Positions 1 through 6,627 of a stretch of 15,582 nt of DNA are shown one piece after another (the stretch's first letter is position 1; each line of letters begins with the position of its first letter). The DNA is taken from NCBI GenBank assembly GCA_964586425.1, contig CAZPHI010000047.1:1-15582 (forward strand). The letters run 5' to 3'. Both the position numbers and the translations under genes were made by a program. The DNA comes from CAZPHI01 sp964586425 (GTDB lineage Bacteria > Bacillota > Clostridia > Lachnospirales > Lachnospiraceae). The notes under the pieces are model-generated. The model had not been told where the DNA came from. It saw only the letters and a program-made list of their open reading frames with translations, and made no database searches.

Positions 1-386
1 CAATCGCAGATATGCTTACAAGAATCCGTAATGCAAATACTGCTAAACATGATACTGTAGATATTCCTGCATCAAAAATGAAGACAGCTATCGCTGAAAT
101 CTTATTTAATGAAGGATACATCAAAAAGTATGAAGTTTTAGAAGATGGAAACTTTAAAACAATCCGTGTTTCAATGAAATATGGTAAAGATAAGAATGAC
201 AAGATTATCACAGGTCTTAAGAGAATTTCAAAACCAGGACTTCGTGTATATGCAAACAAAGAAGAACTTCCAAGAGTACTTGGTGGACTTGGTATTGCAA
301 TAATCTCAACAAACAGTGGAGTTATTACTGACAAAGAAGCTAGAAAGCTTAATGTTGGTGGTGAAGTATTAGCATTTGTTTGGTAA
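1..386 (+). CDS. rpsH: 30S ribosomal protein S8, 5' end outside the window
   Basis: S8 is a primary binder of the central domain of 16S rRNA and helps assemble the small-subunit platform. The reading frame is already open at base 3 (Ile-Ala-Asp before the Met at base 12), which matches the usual S8 start (…DPIADMLTRIRNA). The true start therefore lies a few codons upstream of the window and the Met at base 12 is internal. The C-terminal half carries the typical S8 block STNSGVITDKEAR and ends with the family-typical aromatic residue. It is followed, after a 105-base spacer with a strong hairpin, by rplF, as in the spc operon. In E. coli S8 autoregulates this operon; no such site can be judged here because the upstream part is missing. 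Confidence 0.97.
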   Translation, partial: IADMLTRIRNANTAKHDTVDIPASKMKTAIAEILFNEGYIKKYEVLEDGNFKTIRVSMKYGKDKNDKIITGLKRISKPGLRVYANKEELPRVLGGLGIAIISTNSGVITDKEARKLNVGGEVLAFVW

Positions 387-411
387 AATCAGAAAAAGAT
401 ACTAAGAAAAT

Positions 412-457
412 TTTCGATGCTGGATGAGAACAGAGTTCTCGTTCAGGAGAATCGAAA
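412..457 (+). promoter_or_regulatory. Strong two-part RNA hairpin between rpsH and rplF
   Basis: Bases 420-431 pair with 435-446 (12 pairs, two G-U, three-base loop AGA). Around this, TTTCGAT at 412-418 pairs perfectly with ATCGAAA at 451-457, across an asymmetric internal loop (one base against GAGA). No run of T follows, so it is not a normal intrinsic terminator. It sits 34 bases before the rplF start, upstream of its AAGGAGGT site at 478. It could be an mRNA processing or stability element, or a ribosomal protein binding site; the function is inference. Confidence 0.6.
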
Positions 458-491
458 TTACAAAATATCAACCTATTAAGGAGGTAGCGGC

Positions 492-1034
492 ATGTCACGT
501 ATAGGAAAAATGCCTATCGCTGTACCAGCTGGAGTAACAGTTAGTATTGCAGAAAATAATAAAGTGACTGTAAAAGGACCAAAGGGAACACTTGAAAGAG
601 TATTACCTGCGGAAATGGACATTAAACTTGAAGGCGAAGAAGTTATTGTTGCAAGACCAAGTGATTTAAAGAAAATGAAATCATTACACGGACTTACAAG
701 AACACTTATCGCTAATATGATAACAGGTGTAACAACTGGATACGAGAAAGAACTCGAAGTAAACGGTGTAGGTTACAAAGTTCAGAAACAAGGAAATAAA
801 TTAGTACTTTCACTTGGATATTCACATCCAGTAGAGATGATTGATCCAGAGGGTCTTGAGTCTGTAGTAGATGGAACAAGCAAGATAGTAATAAAAGGTA
901 TCGACAAAGAAAAAGTTGGCCAGTACGCTGCTGAAATCAGAGATAAAAGAAGACCAGAACCTTACAAAGGTAAAGGTATTAAGTATGCTGATGAAGTTAT
1001 TAGACGTAAAGTTGGTAAGACTGGTAAGAAATAA
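492..1034 (+). CDS. rplF: 50S ribosomal protein L6
   Basis: L6 binds 23S rRNA near the sarcin-ricin loop and the GTPase-associated region of the large subunit. The 180-residue product has the family length and begins MSRIGKMPI. It ends in the conserved L6 signature (DKRRPEPYKGKGIKY, about residues 151-165) and a basic tail. The start is supported by AAGGAGGT at 478-485. Its neighbours rpsH and rplR are the standard spc operon partners; rplR begins 18 bases downstream. Nothing about its composition differs from the flanking ribosomal protein genes. Confidence 0.98.
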   Translation: MSRIGKMPIAVPAGVTVSIAENNKVTVKGPKGTLERVLPAEMDIKLEGEEVIVARPSDLKKMKSLHGLTRTLIANMITGVTTGYEKELEVNGVGYKVQKQGNKLVLSLGYSHPVEMIDPEGLESVVDGTSKIVIKGIDKEKVGQYAAEIRDKRRPEPYKGKGIKYADEVIRRKVGKTGKK

Positions 1035-1052
1035 TTAAAGGAGTGAACAAAA

Positions 1053-1421
1053 ATGGTTAGTAAAGAATCAAGAACTAAAGTTCGTGAAAACAAACATAGA
1101 AAATTACGTAATCGTTTCAGCGGTACAGCCCAGAGACCACGTTTGGCTGTGTTTAGAAGCAATAATCATATGTACGCTCAGATTATTGACGATACAGTTG
1201 GAAAGACTCTTGTTTCAGCATCAACTCTTCAGAAAGATGTTAAGGCTGAATTAGAAAAAACTAATAACGTTGATGCAGCTGCATACTTAGGTACTGTAAT
1301 TGCAAAGAAGGCATTAGAAAAAGGAATCACAACTGTTGTCTATGATAGAGGCGGTTTCATATATCAGGGTAAAATAAAAGCATTAGCAGAGGCAGCTCGT
1401 GAAGCTGGCCTTGAATTCTAA
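1053..1421 (+). CDS. rplR: 50S ribosomal protein L18
   Basis: L18 binds 5S rRNA and helps dock it into the large-subunit central protuberance. The 122-residue product has a basic N-terminal arm (about residues 5-25, rich in Lys and Arg) and the typical strand RPRLAVFRSNNHMYAQIID at about residues 28-46. The C-terminal part contains VYDRGGFIYQGK and ends AAREAGLEF, both family hallmarks. A ribosome binding site (AAGGAGTG) lies at 1038-1045. It is in the normal operon position between rplF and rpsE, with short spacers, so co-transcription is expected. Confidence 0.98.
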   Translation: MVSKESRTKVRENKHRKLRNRFSGTAQRPRLAVFRSNNHMYAQIIDDTVGKTLVSASTLQKDVKAELEKTNNVDAAAYLGTVIAKKALEKGITTVVYDRGGFIYQGKIKALAEAAREAGLEF

Positions 1422-1438
1422 GCAGGGAGGAGAAACGT

Positions 1439-1948
1439 ATGAAACGTAATATAATTGATGCTAGTCAATTAGAATTAACAGATAAAGTAGTATCAATCAA
1501 ACGTGTAACTAAAGTTGTTAAAGGTGGACGTAACTTCAGATTTGCTGCTTTAGTAGTTGTTGGTGACGGCAACGGACATGTTGGTGCAGGTGTTGGTAAA
1601 GCAGCTGAAATTCCAGAAGCAATTCGTAAAGGAAAAGAAGCAGCTACAAAGCAGTTAGTTTCTGTACCTGTTAATGATGTAAGAAGTATTCCACATGACC
1701 TTTATGGTAAATTCGGTAGTGCTTCTGTATTACTTAAGAAAGCTCCAGAAGGTACTGGTGTTATCGCTGGTGGTCCTGCTCGTGCAGTTATTGAACTTGC
1801 AGGTATTAAGAATATTCGTACAAAATCACTTGGATCAAATAATAAGCAGAACGTTGTTCTTGCTACAATCGCAGGTCTTAGTCAGTTAAAGACACCTGAA
1901 GAAGTAGCTAGACTTCGTGGAAAGTCTGTTAAAGAGCTTTTCAACTAA
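1439..1948 (+). CDS. rpsE: 30S ribosomal protein S5
   Basis: S5 sits at the back of the small-subunit decoding region and affects translational accuracy. The 169-residue product shows the N-terminal double-stranded-RNA-binding fold (about residues 12-75), with the conserved loop VKGGRNFRFAALVVVGDGNG and the GVGKAAEIPEAIRKG helix. The C-terminal domain (about 85-160) contains GTGVIAGGPARAVIELAGI. GGAGG at 1426-1430 supports the ATG at 1439. It lies between rplR and rpmD with spacers under 20 bases, consistent with one transcript. Confidence 0.98.
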   Translation: MKRNIIDASQLELTDKVVSIKRVTKVVKGGRNFRFAALVVVGDGNGHVGAGVGKAAEIPEAIRKGKEAATKQLVSVPVNDVRSIPHDLYGKFGSASVLLKKAPEGTGVIAGGPARAVIELAGIKNIRTKSLGSNNKQNVVLATIAGLSQLKTPEEVARLRGKSVKELFN

Positions 1949-1966
1949 TTAAGGAGGATATTAAAG

Positions 1967-2152
1967 ATGGCAGATAAGAAATTAAGAATCACTTTAGTAA
2001 AATCTCCAATTGGTGCTGTTCCAAAGCATAGAAAAACTGTTGAAGCTCTTGGACTTACTAAGATGCACAAGACAGTTGAACTTCCAGACAACGCAGCAAC
2101 AAGAGGACAGATTCAACAAGTTGGTTATATGTTAAAAGTAGAAGAAATCTAA
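1967..2152 (+). CDS. rpmD: 50S ribosomal protein L30
   Basis: L30 is a small protein of the large subunit, present in most but not all bacteria. The product is 61 residues, the standard length. It has the family pattern LRITLVKSPIG near the start, followed by KHRKTVEALGL and the end pattern GQIQQVGYMLKVEEI. An AAGGAGGAT site precedes the ATG. It lies 18 bases after rpsE and 28 bases before rplO, as in the standard spc operon. Confidence 0.97.
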   Translation: MADKKLRITLVKSPIGAVPKHRKTVEALGLTKMHKTVELPDNAATRGQIQQVGYMLKVEEI

Positions 2153-2180
2153 TATAAATTTAAGATAAGGAGGTGCAATG

Positions 2181-2621
2181 ATGAACTTATCAAATTTAAA
2201 ACCTGCTGAAGGTTCAGTAAAGAGTGATAATTTCAGAAGAGGCCGTGGACACGGTTCAGGAAATGGTAAGACAGCTGGTAAGGGTCACAAAGGTCAGAAA
2301 GCACGTTCAGGCGCTCCAAGACCAGGCTTTGAAGGTGGTCAGATGCCATTATACAGAAGAATTCCTAAGAGAGGTTTCACTAATAGAAACTACAAGGAAA
2401 TCATCGGTATTAATGTTAGCGCATTAGAAAGATTTGATAACGGTACAGAAGTAACAATTGATACATTAATTGAATCAGGTATCGTTAAGAATCCAAGAGA
2501 CGGCGTTAAAATTCTTGGTAATGGTGAATTCACTAAGAAGCTTACTGTTAAAGCAAATGCTTTTAGTGCTTCAGCTCAAGAAAAAATCGAAGCTCTTGGC
2601 GGAACCTGTGAGGTGATCTAA
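2181..2621 (+). CDS. rplO: 50S ribosomal protein L15
   Basis: L15 is a late-assembly protein of the large subunit that contacts 23S rRNA through a long basic extension. The product begins MNLSNLKPAEGS. It carries the glycine- and lysine-rich segment (about residues 17-50) with GRGHGSGNGKTAGKGHKGQ and GFEGGQMPLYRRIPKRGF, then a globular C-terminal part ending EKIEALGGTCEVI. Two adjacent ATGs occur at 2178 and 2181. The second is seven bases from AGGAGG (2168-2173) and matches the usual family N-terminus, so I chose it; the protein is then 146 residues. The stop codon overlaps the secY start by one base (TAATG), which suggests translational coupling. Confidence 0.96.
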   Translation: MNLSNLKPAEGSVKSDNFRRGRGHGSGNGKTAGKGHKGQKARSGAPRPGFEGGQMPLYRRIPKRGFTNRNYKEIIGINVSALERFDNGTEVTIDTLIESGIVKNPRDGVKILGNGEFTKKLTVKANAFSASAQEKIEALGGTCEVI

Positions 2622-3937
2622 TGCTCAAAACACTCCGAAACGCATTTAAAATTAAAGATATAAGAACTAAAATTTTATATACATTTATGATGCTAGTTGT
2701 TGTAAGAATAGGAAGCTTGCTTCCTATTCCCGGAGTAAATACGGAGTATTTTAACACCTTACTCAGTAATCTCGGGGACTTGAGTTTCCTTGACGCATTC
2801 ACCGGTGGATCATTCGAAAGAATGTCCATCTTTGCGTTGAGTATTACCCCATACATCACTTCATCTATCATTATGCAGCTCTTAACTATTGCAATTCCTA
2901 AATTAGAGGAAATGCAAAAAGAGGGTGAAGATGGTAGAAAGAAGATAGCTGAATTTACACGTTATGTCACAGTAGGCTTAGCTTTAATCGAGTCAATCGC
3001 TATGGCTGTTGGTTTCGGTAATCAGGGTCTTATTAAAGATTCTGCAAACATGAGTGGAATTCATTACTTCACAAGCATAGTAGTTGTTGTAGCTGCATTA
3101 ACAGCTGGTTCAGCATTCCTTATGTGGGTTGGAGAGAGAATTACTGAGAAGGGTGTTGGTAATGGTATATCAATAGTATTATTGATTAATATTATCTCAC
3201 GTATTCCAGAAGATTTAGCTTCACTCTACGAGCAGTTTGTGAAATCACAGACTATCGCTAAAGGAGTTTTAGCTGCGGCAATAATTATTGCAATTATCGC
3301 AGCACTTGTTGCATTCGTATGTTTCTTACAGGATGGCACAAGAAGAATTCCAGTACAATATGCACAGAAGGTTCAGGGAAGAAAGACAGTTGGTGGTCAG
3401 TCAACCAATATTCCTTTGAAAGTTAATACTGCAGGTGTTATGCCTATTATCTTCGCATCATCATTATTGCAGTTCCCTGTAATTATTGCACAGTTATTTT
3501 CAAGTTCGTCTAATGAATGGACGAAGTACTTAAGCTCATCATATTGGTGTAAAGCATCAGCTCCACAGTATTCAATTGGACTTTTAGTGTACATTATTCT
3601 TGTAGTGGTATTCGCATACTTCTATACATCAATAACATTTAATCCACTTGAAGTAGCTAATAATATGAAGAGACAGGGTGGATTTATCCCAGGTATAAGA
3701 CCAGGTAAGTCTACTAGTGATTATCTTAATAAGATTTTAAATTATATCGTATTTATTGGAGCTGTAGGTCTTATTATAATAGCATTAATTCCAATTATAT
3801 GTTCTGGTATATTTAATGCCAGCGTATCATTTGGTGGAACATCTATCATCATTATTGTTGGTGTTGTTCTTGAGACATTAAAGCAGATCGAATCACAGAT
3901 GTGCAACCGTTATTATAAAGGATTTTTAAGCGAATAA
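2621..3937 (+). CDS. secY: Preprotein translocase channel subunit SecY
   Basis: SecY forms the membrane channel through which Sec-dependent proteins are exported or inserted. The 438-residue product has about ten hydrophobic segments. Family landmarks include GSLLPIPGVNTEYF (31-44), the plug region near residues 55-75 (FLDAFTGGSFERMSIFAL), GERITEKGVGNGIS (171-184), RRIPVQYA (241-248) and FGGTSIIIIVGVVLETLKQI near the C-terminus. It starts within the rplO stop codon and is the last gene of the spc block, before adk and map. One Cys-containing extracytoplasmic loop (near residue 330, YWCKASAP) is a local variation. Confidence 0.98.
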   Translation: MLKTLRNAFKIKDIRTKILYTFMMLVVVRIGSLLPIPGVNTEYFNTLLSNLGDLSFLDAFTGGSFERMSIFALSITPYITSSIIMQLLTIAIPKLEEMQKEGEDGRKKIAEFTRYVTVGLALIESIAMAVGFGNQGLIKDSANMSGIHYFTSIVVVVAALTAGSAFLMWVGERITEKGVGNGISIVLLINIISRIPEDLASLYEQFVKSQTIAKGVLAAAIIIAIIAALVAFVCFLQDGTRRIPVQYAQKVQGRKTVGGQSTNIPLKVNTAGVMPIIFASSLLQFPVIIAQLFSSSSNEWTKYLSSSYWCKASAPQYSIGLLVYIILVVVFAYFYTSITFNPLEVANNMKRQGGFIPGIRPGKSTSDYLNKILNYIVFIGAVGLIIIALIPIICSGIFNASVSFGGTSIIIIVGVVLETLKQIESQMCNRYYKGFLSE

Positions 3938-3939
3938 GT

Positions 3940-3968
3940 ATGACTATATAGGGCTTGCCGGGTATAAT
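3940..3968 (+). promoter_or_regulatory. Candidate sigma-A promoter for adk-map-KOW-infA
   Basis: ATGACT at 3940-3945 (four of six matches to TTGACA) is separated by 17 bases from a perfect TATAAT at 3963-3968. It begins three bases after the secY stop and would drive adk and the genes behind it. The -10 hexamer lies in the loop of an inverted repeat (3952-3982). This is a motif match only. Confidence 0.45.
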
Positions 3969-3982
3969 ATGCCTGGCGAGTC
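3952..3982 (+). promoter_or_regulatory. Inverted repeat after secY
   Basis: GGCTTGCCGGG at 3952-3962 pairs with CCTGGCGAGTC at 3972-3982 (11 pairs, three of them G-U), with a nine-base loop containing TATAAT. Only a weak T-rich tail (TCATTTCT) follows, so termination, if any, would be partial. It may separate the spc transcript from the adk transcript. Confidence 0.45.
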
Positions 3983-4020
3983 ATTTCTAGTTGTCTGAAA
4001 ATGAAAGGCAGGATGTATAC

Positions 4021-4665
4021 ATGAAAATTATAATGTTAGGAGCACCAGGTGCAGGTAAGGGTACTCAGGCAAAGAAAATTGCAGAAAAGTATTCAATTCC
4101 ACATATCTCAACAGGAGATATCTTTAGAGCAAATATTAAAAATGGTACAGAATTAGGAAAAAAGGCTAAAACTTATATGGATCAGGGCGAACTTGTTCCG
4201 GATGAATTAGTTGTAGATTTAGTAGTAGATAGATTTAAGAATCCAGATTGTGCTAATGGTTATGTACTTGATGGTTTCCCGAGAACAATTCCACAGGCAG
4301 AAGCACTTAAGAATGCTTTAGTAGCAGCCGGTGAAAATGTTGATTACGCAATTAACGTTGAAGTTCCAGATGAAAATATTATTAACCGTATGTCTGGAAG
4401 AAGAGCTTGTGTAGGATGTGGTGCAACATATCATGTTAAATACAATCCAACTAAGGTTGAGGGCGTATGTGATACATGTGGCGAAAAACTTATCCTTAGA
4501 GATGATGATAAGCCAGAGACAGTAAAGAATCGTCTTAGCGTATATCATGATCAGACACAGCCATTAATTGACTTCTATTCAAAAGAGGGTGTTTTGAGAG
4601 AAGTAGACGGAACACAAGATATGGAAGACGTATTTAACGCCATTGTAGATATCTTAGGAGAATAG
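4021..4665 (+). CDS. adk: Adenylate kinase, zinc-binding lid type
   Basis: Adenylate kinase interconverts ATP + AMP and 2 ADP in the cytoplasm. With the ATG at 4021 the product is 214 residues, the family length, and begins MKIIMLGAPGAGKGT; the P-loop is residues 7-15. STGDIFRA (about 30-37) and DGFPRT (84-89) are the AMP-binding and catalytic segments. The LID domain carries four cysteines (C130, C133, C150, C153) in two CxxC pairs, the structural zinc site common in Gram-positive adenylate kinases. The frame stays open upstream to a TTG at 3991, but that extension is not part of the family. map follows after two bases. Confidence 0.97.
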   Translation: MKIIMLGAPGAGKGTQAKKIAEKYSIPHISTGDIFRANIKNGTELGKKAKTYMDQGELVPDELVVDLVVDRFKNPDCANGYVLDGFPRTIPQAEALKNALVAAGENVDYAINVEVPDENIINRMSGRRACVGCGATYHVKYNPTKVEGVCDTCGEKLILRDDDKPETVKNRLSVYHDQTQPLIDFYSKEGVLREVDGTQDMEDVFNAIVDILGE

Positions 4666-4667
4666 AT

Positions 4668-5435
4668 ATGTCAGTATCAGTCAAATCTAATCGTGAGATA
4701 GAACTTATGAGGGAGGCAGGAAGAATTCTTGCCATAGTACATGAAGAACTTGAGAAGATAATTGAACCAGGAATTTCAACAAAAAGAATTGATCAGATTG
4801 GTGAAGAGATTATCAGAAGTTATGATTGTATTCCTTCTTTCCTTGATTATCAGGGATATCCAGCATCTATATGTATATCAGTTAATGAACAGGTTGTTCA
4901 TGGGATTCCATCAAAAAAGAAGATTCTTCATGATGGAGATATAGTTAGTCTTGATGCTGGCGTTATATATAAAGGATATCATTCAGATGCTGCAAGAACA
5001 ATTGCAGTAGGTAATATATCAAAAGAAGCACAGCAGTTAATAGATGTTACAAAACAAAGTTTCTTTGAAGGAATTAAGTTTGCTAAAGAAGGATGCCACC
5101 TTCATGACATCTCTAATGCAATTGCAGATTATGCTGAAAGCTTTGGATATGGAGTTGTAAGAGAACTTGTTGGTCACGGTGTAGGATGTAATCTACATGA
5201 AGATCCACAGATTCCTAATTTCCATCAGACAAGAAGAGGCATTAAATTGCAGGAAGGCATGACACTTGCTATTGAACCAATGATTGATGCAGGAACTTAT
5301 GAAGTTAAGTGGCTTGATGATGATTGGACAGTAGTTACAAAGGATGGTTCATTGTCAGCTCATTATGAAAATACAGTACTTGTTACAAAAGATGGTCCAG
5401 AGATTCTTTCGCTAAGAACTAGTGAGAATAAATAA
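4668..5435 (+). CDS. map: Methionine aminopeptidase, type I
   Basis: This enzyme removes the initiator methionine from nascent proteins when the second residue is small. The 255-residue product has the type Ia layout without an N-terminal zinc-finger extension. The five expected metal ligands are visible: D96 (SLDAG), D107 (HSDAAR), H170 (VGHGVG), E203 (IEPM) and E234 (HYENT). The substrate-site His is H78 (VVHGIP). The start lies two bases after the adk stop, and the ribosome binding site (TAGGAG) is inside the end of adk, so the two are probably translationally coupled. Confidence 0.97.
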   Translation: MSVSVKSNREIELMREAGRILAIVHEELEKIIEPGISTKRIDQIGEEIIRSYDCIPSFLDYQGYPASICISVNEQVVHGIPSKKKILHDGDIVSLDAGVIYKGYHSDAARTIAVGNISKEAQQLIDVTKQSFFEGIKFAKEGCHLHDISNAIADYAESFGYGVVRELVGHGVGCNLHEDPQIPNFHQTRRGIKLQEGMTLAIEPMIDAGTYEVKWLDDDWTVVTKDGSLSAHYENTVLVTKDGPEILSLRTSENK

Positions 5436-5464
5436 TCTAGTAGTGCTATCATGGAGGTCTTAAT

Positions 5465-5743
5465 TTGTATAGATTTGAAAAAGGATATTTTGCAATATCA
5501 AAAACAGGTCATGATAACAATCAGTTGTATATTATAATAAGTAGTGATGATGAATATGTATATCTTTCGGATGGAAGGATAAAAACTATTGAAAAGCCCA
5601 AAAGAAAGAATAAAAAGCATATTCAGATAATTGAAACTATGGATCAGAATATTAATGATATAATTAAAAATGGCAATCAGCTTACTAATGAAGCTATTAA
5701 AAGAGCCATAAAACTATATAATAGAAGTAATGCATTGATTTAA
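5465..5743 (+). CDS. Small KOW-domain putative RNA-binding protein
   Basis: A 92-residue basic protein. The N-terminal half (about residues 4-40) reads like a KOW/SH3-type barrel as in the L14e-like family: a short strand, a GH turn, a hydrophobic strand (LYIIIS), then a basic segment (KPKRKNKKH, 44-52). The C-terminal 30 residues look helical. Genes of this type between map and infA occur in Clostridia and are annotated as KOW-domain RNA-binding proteins; the exact role is not established as far as I know. The start is TTG, fixed by GGAGGT at 5453-5458 six bases upstream; no ATG lies nearby in frame. The context suggests a translation-linked role, which is inference. Confidence 0.85.
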   Translation: MYRFEKGYFAISKTGHDNNQLYIIISSDDEYVYLSDGRIKTIEKPKRKNKKHIQIIETMDQNINDIIKNGNQLTNEAIKRAIKLYNRSNALI

Positions 5744-5760
5744 TAATAGGAGGATGACAC

Positions 5761-5979
5761 ATGTCAAAGGCAGATGTAATCGAAATCGAAGGAAAAGTTA
5801 TAGAAAAATTACCTAATGCAATGTTTCAGGTTGAACTTGAGAATGGACATCAGGTATTAGCTCATATAAGCGGTAAGTTAAGAATGAATTTTATCAGAAT
5901 CTTACCAGGTGATAAAGTAACAATTGAATTATCACCATATGATCTCTCTAAAGGTAGAATTATCTGGAGAGATAAGTAA
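5761..5979 (+). CDS. infA: Translation initiation factor IF-1
   Basis: IF-1 binds the A site of the 30S subunit and helps IF-2 and IF-3 during initiation. The 72-residue product has the exact family length and is a single S1-type OB fold. It shows MSKADVIEIEGKVIEKLPNA at the start, the conserved HISGKLRMNFIRILPGDKV segment (about 35-53), and ends KGRIIWRDK. AGGAGG at 5748-5753 lies seven bases before the ATG. It follows the KOW gene by 17 bases and is separated from rpmJ by a spacer with its own promoter. Confidence 0.98.
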   Translation: MSKADVIEIEGKVIEKLPNAMFQVELENGHQVLAHISGKLRMNFIRILPGDKVTIELSPYDLSKGRIIWRDK

Positions 5980-5995
5980 TAAATAATGTTTTTAC

Positions 5996-6037
5996 CGAAC
6001 TCCTTTGAATTATAAACCCAGATTTCTTGGGGGTTCG
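5996..6037 (+). promoter_or_regulatory. Hairpin downstream of infA
   Basis: CGAACTCC at 5996-6003 pairs with GGGGTTCG at 6030-6037 (8 pairs, one G-U), enclosing 26 bases. An alternative smaller stem, CCCA 6017-6020 with TGGG 6028-6031, overlaps it. There is no T run after it. It could protect or process the 3' end of the infA message; the evidence is the pairing only. A perfect A/T-only inverted repeat follows at 6052-6061 / 6068-6077. Confidence 0.3.
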
Positions 6038-6089
6038 ATAAGATAGACACTAATAATTTAAAAAAAATTAAATTATTTAAAAATTTTGC

Positions 6090-6119
6090 TTGATATTAGT
6101 AAAACATTTATGTTATAAT
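6090..6119 (+). promoter_or_regulatory. Strong extended -10 promoter for rpmJ and the alpha operon
   Basis: TTGATA at 6090-6095 (five of six matches) is separated by 18 bases from a perfect TATAAT at 6114-6119, with the extended -10 TG at 6111-6112. The upstream stretch is very A/T-rich, like an UP element. This suggests rpmJ and the following alpha operon are also transcribed independently of infA. Confidence 0.75.
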
Positions 6120-6153
6120 TACAAGCGAACTTTTCTGAAAGGAGGATTTTACT

Positions 6154-6267
6154 GTGAAGGTTAGATCATCAGTTAAACCAATTTGTGAGAAATGTAAAAT
6201 TATTAAGAGAAAAGGCAGTATCAGAGTAATCTGTGAGAACCCTAAACACAAACAGAGACAGGGCTAA
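6154..6267 (+). CDS. rpmJ: 50S ribosomal protein L36, zinc-binding form
   Basis: L36 is the smallest protein of the large subunit. This ORF encodes 37 residues, the standard length, and starts with GTG, preceded by AAGGAGGA about seven bases upstream. The product begins VKVRSSVKPICEKC. It contains the zinc ligands C11, C14, C27 and H32 (CxxC…C…H), so it is the zinc-dependent C+ form. The tail is basic (KHKQRQG). The gene is short and easily missed by automatic calling. It sits between infA and rpsM, its usual place in Firmicutes. Confidence 0.97.
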   Translation: MKVRSSVKPICEKCKIIKRKGSIRVICENPKHKQRQG

Positions 6268-6297
6268 TTATAATTAGTATTCTATATAAAGACTGTT

Positions 6298-6330
6298 GGG
6301 AAGTATGAGAGACTACTTCTCTTGTTTTGT
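6298..6330 (+). terminator. Intrinsic terminator or attenuator between rpmJ and rpsM
   Basis: GGGAAGTA at 6298-6305 pairs with TACTTCTC at 6314-6321 (8 pairs, one G-U, eight-base loop), followed at once by TTGTTTTGT. This has the form of an intrinsic terminator of moderate strength. Because no good promoter is visible between here and rpsM, it would have to be partial or regulated, which makes an attenuator likely; that is inference. Confidence 0.55.
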
Positions 6331-6627
6331 GTAAAGTAACAACATTTTTCATTTCGTTCTCCACGTCAATAGACGTCTAACAGAAGGAGAACATCATGAA
6401 TATGCGGCTGCAGCGTGGAACCACCTGGCATAGTTGAATGACAGGTAAAGTGTGTCGTCTAAGTCAAGAACGCAGGTTTCATAGCTATTATTTAATAAAT
6501 TGAATTATACAATTATTACTGTAGAAGAATGTATCCGTACACATTTCAGGCATCATATACATATGATGAGCTACGGCGCTGCATAATATTCTACCAATTA
6601 AAATTATTAACGGAGGTGTATACGCAC
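6331..6627 (+). promoter_or_regulatory. Long untranslated leader before the alpha operon
   Basis: This stretch of nearly 300 bases has no convincing long gene and no clear sigma-A promoter. It holds a bulged hairpin (GTTCTCC 6356-6362 with GGAGAAC 6386-6392, and inside it ACGTC 6363-6367 with GACGT 6372-6376). It also holds a perfect eight-base-arm palindrome (6551-6568) and an outer pairing GTAGAA 6521-6526 with TTCTAC 6589-6594. The length and pairing suggest a structured 5' leader. In E. coli S4 represses this same operon through its rpsM leader; a similar role here is a hypothesis. Confidence 0.5.
6396..6437 (+). CDS. Possible 13-codon leader peptide
   Basis: ATG at 6396 to TGA at 6435 encodes MNMRLQRGTTWHS. 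A good ribosome binding site (AAGGAG, 6384-6389) lies six bases upstream. The same site is paired inside the hairpin 6356-6392, so its use could be controlled by RNA folding. A 13-codon frame can arise by chance; I have no conservation data. No codon run suggests classic amino-acid attenuation. Confidence 0.25.
   Translation: MNMRLQRGTTWHS

Noticed and set aside
3991..4020. TTG start for adenylate kinase
   Set aside because: It would add ten residues before the P-loop strand, where the family starts at MKIIMLG; no good ribosome binding site is seen for the TTG.
6415..6424. GTGGAACCAC, similar to the core of a T-box riboswitch
   Set aside because: No recognisable Stem I or specifier loop upstream, no terminator with T run just downstream, and the next gene is a ribosomal protein, which is not a usual T-box target.
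6529..6627. N-terminal extension of S13 from an upstream in-frame ATG
   Set aside because: The extra 33 residues match nothing in the family, there is no ribosome binding site at 6529, and the ATG at 6628 has a good site and gives the standard protein.
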